A stretch of DNA of 28,451 nt from JBBIRT01 sp037441725 (lineage in GTDB: Bacteria; Desulfobacterota; BSN033; UBA1163): the NCBI GenBank assembly GCA_037441725.1, contig JBBIRT010000025.1, positions 1-28,451 of the forward strand, read 5' to 3'. The notes below the pieces were generated by a model, which saw only the letters and a program-made list of their open reading frames with translations, ran no database searches and was not told where the DNA came from. The translations under genes and the position numbers were made by a program. Positions 24,947-28,451 of this stretch are shown in pieces. How positions within the stretch are numbered: position 1 is the stretch's first letter; every line of letters begins with the position of its first letter.

Positions 24947-25423
24947 TTAGCGATTAAGGACCCATAGAAAAAAGTTCAAGAGGACAGCAAAACTCACCCA
25001 AAAGAAATAGGGAATGAGGAGCCCACCCACCAGTTTCGAGATTTTAAAAAATACTTGGATCGTTAACAGGATGGCTATCCAGAGAAGAAAAATGTCTATC
25101 AGCCCTAAAAAGGGGGATCGGAGTCCAAAAAAGGCGGCGGACCAGAGAACGTTGAGAATCAGCTGAACGGAGAAGAAAAAAATAGCCTTCTTCTGTCTGG
25201 GATGGTTAGCCTTCTGCCAAACCAGGAAGAGGGAGATCCCCATCAGGAAGTAGAGAGTGACCCAGACCGGGCCGAAGATCCAATCGGGTGGGGTGAAAGA
25301 AGGTTTTCTTAATGTTACATACCAATTAGGAATCGCTGGGGTTGTAAAAAAAGATCCTAAAAAACCTGCCCCTTGGCAGAGGAGAATACTGGATGCCAGT
25401 TTCAGAATATCGCTCCTCTTCAT
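24947..25423 (-). CDS. tspO: TspO/MBR family membrane protein
   Basis: A 158-residue five-helix membrane protein of the TspO/peripheral benzodiazepine receptor family. The hallmark WYVTLRKPSFTPPDWIFGPVW, between helices 1 and 2, is intact, as is the LNVLWSAAFFGLRSP segment of helix 4. TspO proteins bind porphyrins and take part in light, oxygen or stress responses. The start at 25423 (MKRSDIL) is preferred: the longer frame to 25492 has no ribosome-binding site and runs into the neighbouring cassette remnant. It is followed 5 bases later by the photolyase gene, a pairing that makes sense for light-related stress. Confidence 0.87.
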   Translation of the reverse strand: MKRSDILKLASSILLCQGAGFLGSFFTTPAIPNWYVTLRKPSFTPPDWIFGPVWVTLYFLMGISLFLVWQKANHPRQKKAIFFFSVQLILNVLWSAAFFGLRSPFLGLIDIFLLWIAILLTIQVFFKISKLVGGLLIPYFFWVSFAVLLNFFLWVLNR

Positions 25424-25479
25424 CTCAGACCTCTTTTTCTGGCAGCGAGTGCCATTTCCCCACGGACATGGATTTGATT

Positions 25480-25683
25480 CTACCAATGGCATGGGATGAC
25501 AAAGGTGTTTTCCAATTTTCTTACAGATAGGCGGTTACTCCGAGAGCGTCTCAAGAGAAATGGATAGGCCTCTTTACTGAGCCCATAGAGTTCATCATTC
25601 TTAAGGCCAAAAAGATAGAAGTCTTCGAACCTCTTGTGGCCACCATGGGAGGCGATTGTAAAGGACTTATTTTGGGAGAACAC
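25480..25683 (-). pseudogene. Truncated radical SAM maturase N-terminus (cassette copy 2)
   Basis: From a GTG at 25683 the frame reads about 67 residues that align with the first 65 of the intact maturase: HKRFEDFYLFGLKNDELYGL against LKRLEDLYLFDIENDELYEL, then SKEAYPFLLRRS against SEEAYQFLLRCS. Similarity fades after RKLENTFV and the frame stops at 25480. The radical SAM core and SPASM region are absent; the breakpoint is around 25500, just before tspO. It overlaps the end of the small Cys-protein gene as in copy 1. Only the PqqD-like part could be expressed, if anything. Confidence 0.82.
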
Positions 25684-25831
25684 CTTCGATCTCTTCGGGA
25701 GTGATGGTTCCTTTTTCAAGAAGGCCTTTTAGGATTTTATAGGCACCACACTCCAAGTCTTTTTCAGACTCTTTGTAGAACTCACAATGTTTGCAGATGA
25801 GATTGATGAGGGATTCCTTATCCAAGGCCAT
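25667..25831 (-). CDS. Small Cys-containing protein of cassette copy 2 (intact)
   Basis: A 54-residue protein, starting MALDKESLINLICKHCEFYK, with Cys at 13, 16 and 28 (CxxC then ECGAYKIL) and a helical end GTITPEEIEGVLPK. It is small, without a signal peptide, and suggests a metal- or cluster-binding helper. Its gene precedes a maturase gene in both cassettes, so it is probably a partner, carrier or substrate of the radical SAM enzyme; I do not recognise a family. The ATG at 25831 is chosen by homology with the GTG start of copy 1 and the promoter just upstream; an ATG 23 codons further up would place the promoter inside the gene. This is the only intact copy here. Confidence 0.72.
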   Translation of the reverse strand: MALDKESLINLICKHCEFYKESEKDLECGAYKILKGLLEKGTITPEEIEGVLPK

Positions 25832-25850
25832 TCTCAACCCTTTTATATAT

Positions 25851-25879
25851 TTTATAATCTTTTGAGAGTGAGAATTCAA
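25851..25879 (-). promoter_or_regulatory. Promoter of cassette copy 2 (TTGAAT-17-TATAAA)
   Basis: On the minus strand TTGAAT (25874-25879) and TATAAA (25851-25856) are 17 bases apart, 19 bases before the ATG of the small Cys-protein gene. The hexamers and spacing are identical to those of copy 1 although the spacer sequence differs. Confidence 0.7.
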
Positions 25880-26125
25880 GGCAAACAATTTCTTGGACAA
25901 CTTGGATGAAAACGATTAAAATAAAGGGTATGAATAAGCCAAGTTTCCGATCGTTTTTCACAAATCTCAGAAGTCCTATACCATGGCCAAAAAAGATATG
26001 GTTTCTTTTAAGAAATAATTGGATTAAGATTGTGCACTTTCAATCATGTTGTGGTCATCCTGGTGAGCCAGGCTGTTGACAGACTGGAGAAGATCGGCCT
26101 CGGTGAGGCTTACAGAACCAATGAT

Positions 26126-27082
26126 ATGGCGACTAAAAAGAAAGTCAGGTTAGGCATAAGCGCTTGCTTGCTGGGCGAGAATGTCCGATATGATGGCGGT
26201 CATAAACTGGATCGGTTTCTCAAGGAAACATTAGGACAATATGTGGAATATGTCCCTGTCTGTCCTGAGGTGGAATGTGGTCTTCCTGTTCCAAGGGAAT
26301 CCATGCATCTGGAGGGGGATCCGGAGTCTCCCCGCTTGGTCACCTCAAGGACAAAGCAGGATATGACAGAACGCATGGTCCGTTGGGCTAAAAGGCGAGT
26401 GATGGAGCTTGAGAAAGAGGATCTTTGTGGTTTTATCTTTAAAAGTAATTCACCCAGTAGTGGTATGGAGCGGGTCAGGGTCTATAATGAGAAAGGGATG
26501 CCCGTGAAAAAGGGAGTCGGCATATTTGCGAAAATATTTATGGAACATTTTCCTCTCCTGCCGGTTGAGGAGGATGGGCGTCTTTATGATCCGAAGCTCA
26601 GGGACAATTTCATCGAGCGAATCTTTACTTTGAAAAGGTGGCGGGAGGCTTTGGACGAGAAGGAGGGACGAGGTATGGTTGTGGATTTTCACACAAAACA
26701 TAAACTCCTGATCCTTTCCCACAGTCCCAAACATTACCAGATCATGGGAAAGCTTGTAGCAAAAGCAAAGGCTCTCCCAATCAAAGAACTTGTTCAGGAA
26801 TATCAAACCCATCTCATGGATGCCCTCGAACTGAAAACGACGCCCAAGAAAAATGCCAACGTCCTGATGCACATGATGGGTTATTTTAAAGAGCAGCTAT
26901 CGACAGATGAAAAGCAGGAATTATTAGAGGTAATTGAAAACTACCGGCAGGAATATATTCCGTTGATTGTCCCCATCACCCTCCTCCGACACTATGTCCG
27001 CAAATACAACCAGCCCTATCTGAAACAGCAGGTCTATCTCCATCCCCACCCCCTCGAACTCCAACTTAGAAACCACGTCTGA
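26126..27082 (+). CDS. DUF523-DUF1722 fusion protein (YbgA-like)
   Basis: A 318-residue two-domain protein. The N-terminal DUF523 domain has RLGISACLLGENVRYDGGHK and VPVCPEVECGLPVPRE, with conserved Cys residues, and GFIFKSNSPSSGM. The C-terminal DUF1722 domain (from about residue 190) has VDFHTKHKLLILSHSPKHYQ and the late YPL-type IPLIVPITLLRHYVRKY...YLKQQVYL. Such fusions are widespread; in Escherichia coli the DUF1722 protein YbgA is encoded next to photolyase phr, and here the photolyase is 1.2 kb away. Function is unknown; a thiouracil- or DNA-repair-related role has been suggested and is inference here. The ATG at 26126 is chosen where the conserved domain begins; the upstream open frame is unconserved-looking and the ribosome-binding site is weak. 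Confidence 0.85.
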   Translation: MATKKKVRLGISACLLGENVRYDGGHKLDRFLKETLGQYVEYVPVCPEVECGLPVPRESMHLEGDPESPRLVTSRTKQDMTERMVRWAKRRVMELEKEDLCGFIFKSNSPSSGMERVRVYNEKGMPVKKGVGIFAKIFMEHFPLLPVEEDGRLYDPKLRDNFIERIFTLKRWREALDEKEGRGMVVDFHTKHKLLILSHSPKHYQIMGKLVAKAKALPIKELVQEYQTHLMDALELKTTPKKNANVLMHMMGYFKEQLSTDEKQELLEVIENYRQEYIPLIVPITLLRHYVRKYNQPYLKQQVYLHPHPLELQLRNHV

Positions 27083-27162
27083 GAATTTTTTATTACAACC
27101 TCTCTAAATCTTTAAGTTACTTGCTTTTCCTCTCCATCATAGCCAACAAAGTGGAGTTAAGG

Positions 27163-27191
27163 TTGACTCTAAGATATAAATCTGATACTTA
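27163..27191 (+). promoter_or_regulatory. Candidate promoter for rfaE2-lon
   Basis: TTGACT (27163-27168) and TACTTA (27186-27191) are 17 bases apart and lie 18 bases before the GTG start of rfaE2. The -35 is good and the -10 poor, so this is moderate evidence. Confidence 0.45.
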
Positions 27192-27208
27192 ATAATTAAG
27201 GAGATGAA

Positions 27209-27697
27209 GTGAAAGAGAAGATTAAAAGAAGGGAAGAACTTATTCAGATCATTCATGACCTCAAATTGGAAGGAAAGAGGGTTGTCTTTACCAATGGCTG
27301 TTTCGATCTCCTTCATATCGGTCATATACGTTATCTTGAAGAAGCCAAGAACTTAGGCGATGTTTTAGTGGTGGGAGTCAATAGTGATTCTTCTGTAAGA
27401 AATTTAAAGGGGGACAAGAGACCTATACTTCCTGAAGAAGAGAGGACAGAAATCCTTTCCGGATTGGGGTGTGTAGATTATATCACCATATTTGAAGAAT
27501 TAAACCCTTTAAGCCTCATCACTTCTCTCCAACCTGATGTTCTTGTCAAAGGGGGGGATTGGACACAAGATCAGATTGTAGGAAAGGATGTGGTGGAAAG
27601 ATTGGGGGGAAAGGTAATCGTCCTTCCCTTTATTAACGGGGCATCCACAACCAATTTGATTAATACCATCCTAAAAAGATATGAAAAAAGGTCCTGA
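27209..27697 (+). CDS. rfaE2: D-glycero-beta-D-manno-heptose 1-phosphate adenylyltransferase
   Basis: A 162-residue stand-alone cytidylyltransferase-like domain corresponding to the C-terminal half of E. coli HldE. The nucleotide-binding signature VVFTNGCFDLLHIGHIRYLEEA has the HxGH motif, and GVNSDSSVRNLKGDKRPI and VLVKGGDWT follow in family order. It transfers AMP from ATP to heptose 1-phosphate in the ADP-heptose pathway that feeds lipopolysaccharide core, so the cell has or had a Gram-negative envelope. The start is a GTG at 27209 with AAGGAGATGA at good spacing. The kinase half (rfaE1) is not in the window. Its 3' end overlaps the lon start by 17 bases. Confidence 0.93.
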   Translation: MKEKIKRREELIQIIHDLKLEGKRVVFTNGCFDLLHIGHIRYLEEAKNLGDVLVVGVNSDSSVRNLKGDKRPILPEEERTEILSGLGCVDYITIFEELNPLSLITSLQPDVLVKGGDWTQDQIVGKDVVERLGGKVIVLPFINGASTTNLINTILKRYEKRS

Positions 27698-28451
27698 GAA
27701 AGATTTATTTCATATTCCAGAAATCCTCCCTTTACTCCCGATCAGGGATATCGTGGTCTTTCCCTATATGGTCCTCCCTCTTTTTGTGAGTAGGGAGAAG
27801 TCAATCAAATCCTTAGAGGAAGCTTTGGCGAAAGACCGTTTGATCTTTTTGGTCGCTCAGAAAAAGGTCACGGAAGAAGATCCGACCCCCAAGGATCTCT
27901 ATCGTGTAGGGACTGTGGCTGTGGTGATGAAGATGCTCAAACTGCCAGATGGGAAGGTCAAGATACTCGTCCAAGGCCTTTCCAAGGCGAGCATCAAAGA
28001 GATCTCCCAGACGACCCCTTATCTCCTTGCAAGGGTGGAGAATATTAAAGATCCTTTCATCACAGAGATTACCCTCGAGACTGAAGCTCTGATGAGAAAT
28101 GTCAGGGATCAATTGGAGAGAATTGTTTCCTATGGTAAACTCTTATCCCCGGATTTGATGTTTATTCTTGAGACGGTGGATGACCCTGGAAGACTTGCTG
28201 CTGACGCTAGCCGTCCAGCACATAGACATACGCNNNNNNNNNNTATTTGTTGGCTTCAATTTGGAACTCAACGTTTAAAATGCTGAATAAAATTTTGACT
28301 TTTCTGTAGCCGGTGAAAGATTGAAGGCATTAAATGAACTTCTTGGTAAAGAGGTTCAGGTGCTAACCATGCAAGCTAAGATTCAATCTCAAGCCAGAGA
28401 GGAGATCACCAAATCACAAAGGGAATATTTTCTGCGCGAGCAGATGAGGGC
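27681..28451 (+). CDS. lon: Lon protease, N-terminal part (interrupted by assembly gap, runs off the window)
   Basis: The ATP-dependent serine protease Lon, of which only the N-terminal substrate-binding domain is present. It begins LPLLPIRDIVVFPYMVLPLF and continues with the typical AQKKVTEEDPTPKDLYRVGT and RVENIKDPF. After DDPGRLA near 28196 the expected DLLASNLEL is replaced by about 35 unrelated bases and 10 N. After the gap, LLASNLEL-like codons resume with several indels to about 28300, then a clean frame reads RLKALNELLGKEVQVLTMQA and REYFLREQMR to the edge. The missing ATPase and peptidase domains lie beyond the window. The break is most likely an assembly fault rather than a real mutation. 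Confidence 0.9.
28234..28243. other. Assembly gap (10 N) inside lon
   Basis: Ten N separate two contig ends. The flanks (about 28197-28233 and 28244-28300) do not encode Lon cleanly and look like low-quality or adapter-like contig ends. The gap probably has no true length, because the family needs only about one codon between the two coding parts. Confidence 0.9.

Noticed and set aside
25832..25900. N-terminal extension of the small Cys protein
   Set aside because: It would run through the TATAAA and TTGAAT promoter, and copy 1 begins at the position matching 25831.
26030..26125. N-terminal extension of the DUF523-DUF1722 protein
   Set aside because: The conserved domain begins right after the ATG at 26126, and the upstream residues match no domain I recognise.
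1..28451. CRISPR arrays, tRNA or rRNA genes, replication origin
   Set aside because: No regularly spaced repeats, cloverleaf with CCA-type end, or rRNA core sequence was seen on either strand.

Overview
The window looks like a chromosomal segment of a Gram-negative bacterium with moderately low GC. Supporting genes are a heptose-activating enzyme (rfaE2), a MltB-type murein transglycosylase, a LolD/MacB-type ABC exporter with an AttH-like secreted partner, and a periplasmic DsbA-like protein. Rubrerythrin, a superoxide-reductase-like protein, spmA/spmB homologues and radical SAM/SPASM chemistry suggest an anaerobic or microaerophilic lineage of the Desulfobacterota/Nitrospirota kind. That placement is inference; no rRNA or other phylogenetic marker is present. 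The sequence is a draft: a 10-N gap lies inside lon at 28234-28243, with damaged sequence on both sides.

Layout. 1-580: end of spmA and all of spmB. 595-5524: class II glutamine amidotransferase, chromate transporter, exported DsbA-like protein, membrane HD-GYP-like protein, universal stress protein. 5700-9097: histone-deacetylase-fold hydrolase, membrane-anchored O-methyltransferase, rubrerythrin, an unknown anchored protein, signal peptidase I. 9260-10127: a 247-bp MITE, a single-domain response regulator and a 42-residue acidic microprotein. 10319-13044: DUF3047 protein, MltB-like transglycosylase, DUF5661 protein, exported superoxide-reductase-like protein. 13352-17847: a three-gene exporter operon (ATPase, fused double FtsX permease, AttH/CrtC-like protein). 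17945-20965: a second MITE copy, a Fur/PerR-type regulator and a divergent katG interrupted by one in-frame TAA. 21030-25879: a candidate peptide-modification locus, a decayed vapBC pair, a class II photolyase, TspO and a partial second copy of the peptide-modification cassette. 26126-28451: a DUF523-DUF1722 (YbgA-like) protein, rfaE2 and the start of lon.

Most interesting system. At 21168-22594 (minus strand) a promoter drives a small Cys protein gene (frameshifted here), then a radical SAM/SPASM enzyme with a PqqD-like N-terminal region, then a 20-residue Lys/Cys-rich peptide, MSIKKVAKKFSGICKCKASC. The peptide gene overlaps the 3' end of the enzyme gene and has its own strong Shine-Dalgarno sequence. 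This looks like a RiPP precursor with its maturase. About 3 kb away a second cassette keeps the same promoter spacing (TTGAAT-17-TATAAA) and an intact small Cys protein, but only about the first 67 codons of the enzyme. The two copies are broken in complementary ways.

A second theme is oxidative and light stress: KatG beside a PerR-like regulator, rubrerythrin, superoxide-reductase-like protein, photolyase, TspO and YbgA-like protein. A third is mobile or decaying DNA: two MITEs with 5-bp target duplications and IS1380-like ends, vapBC remnants, the katG nonsense codon and the partial cassette duplication.
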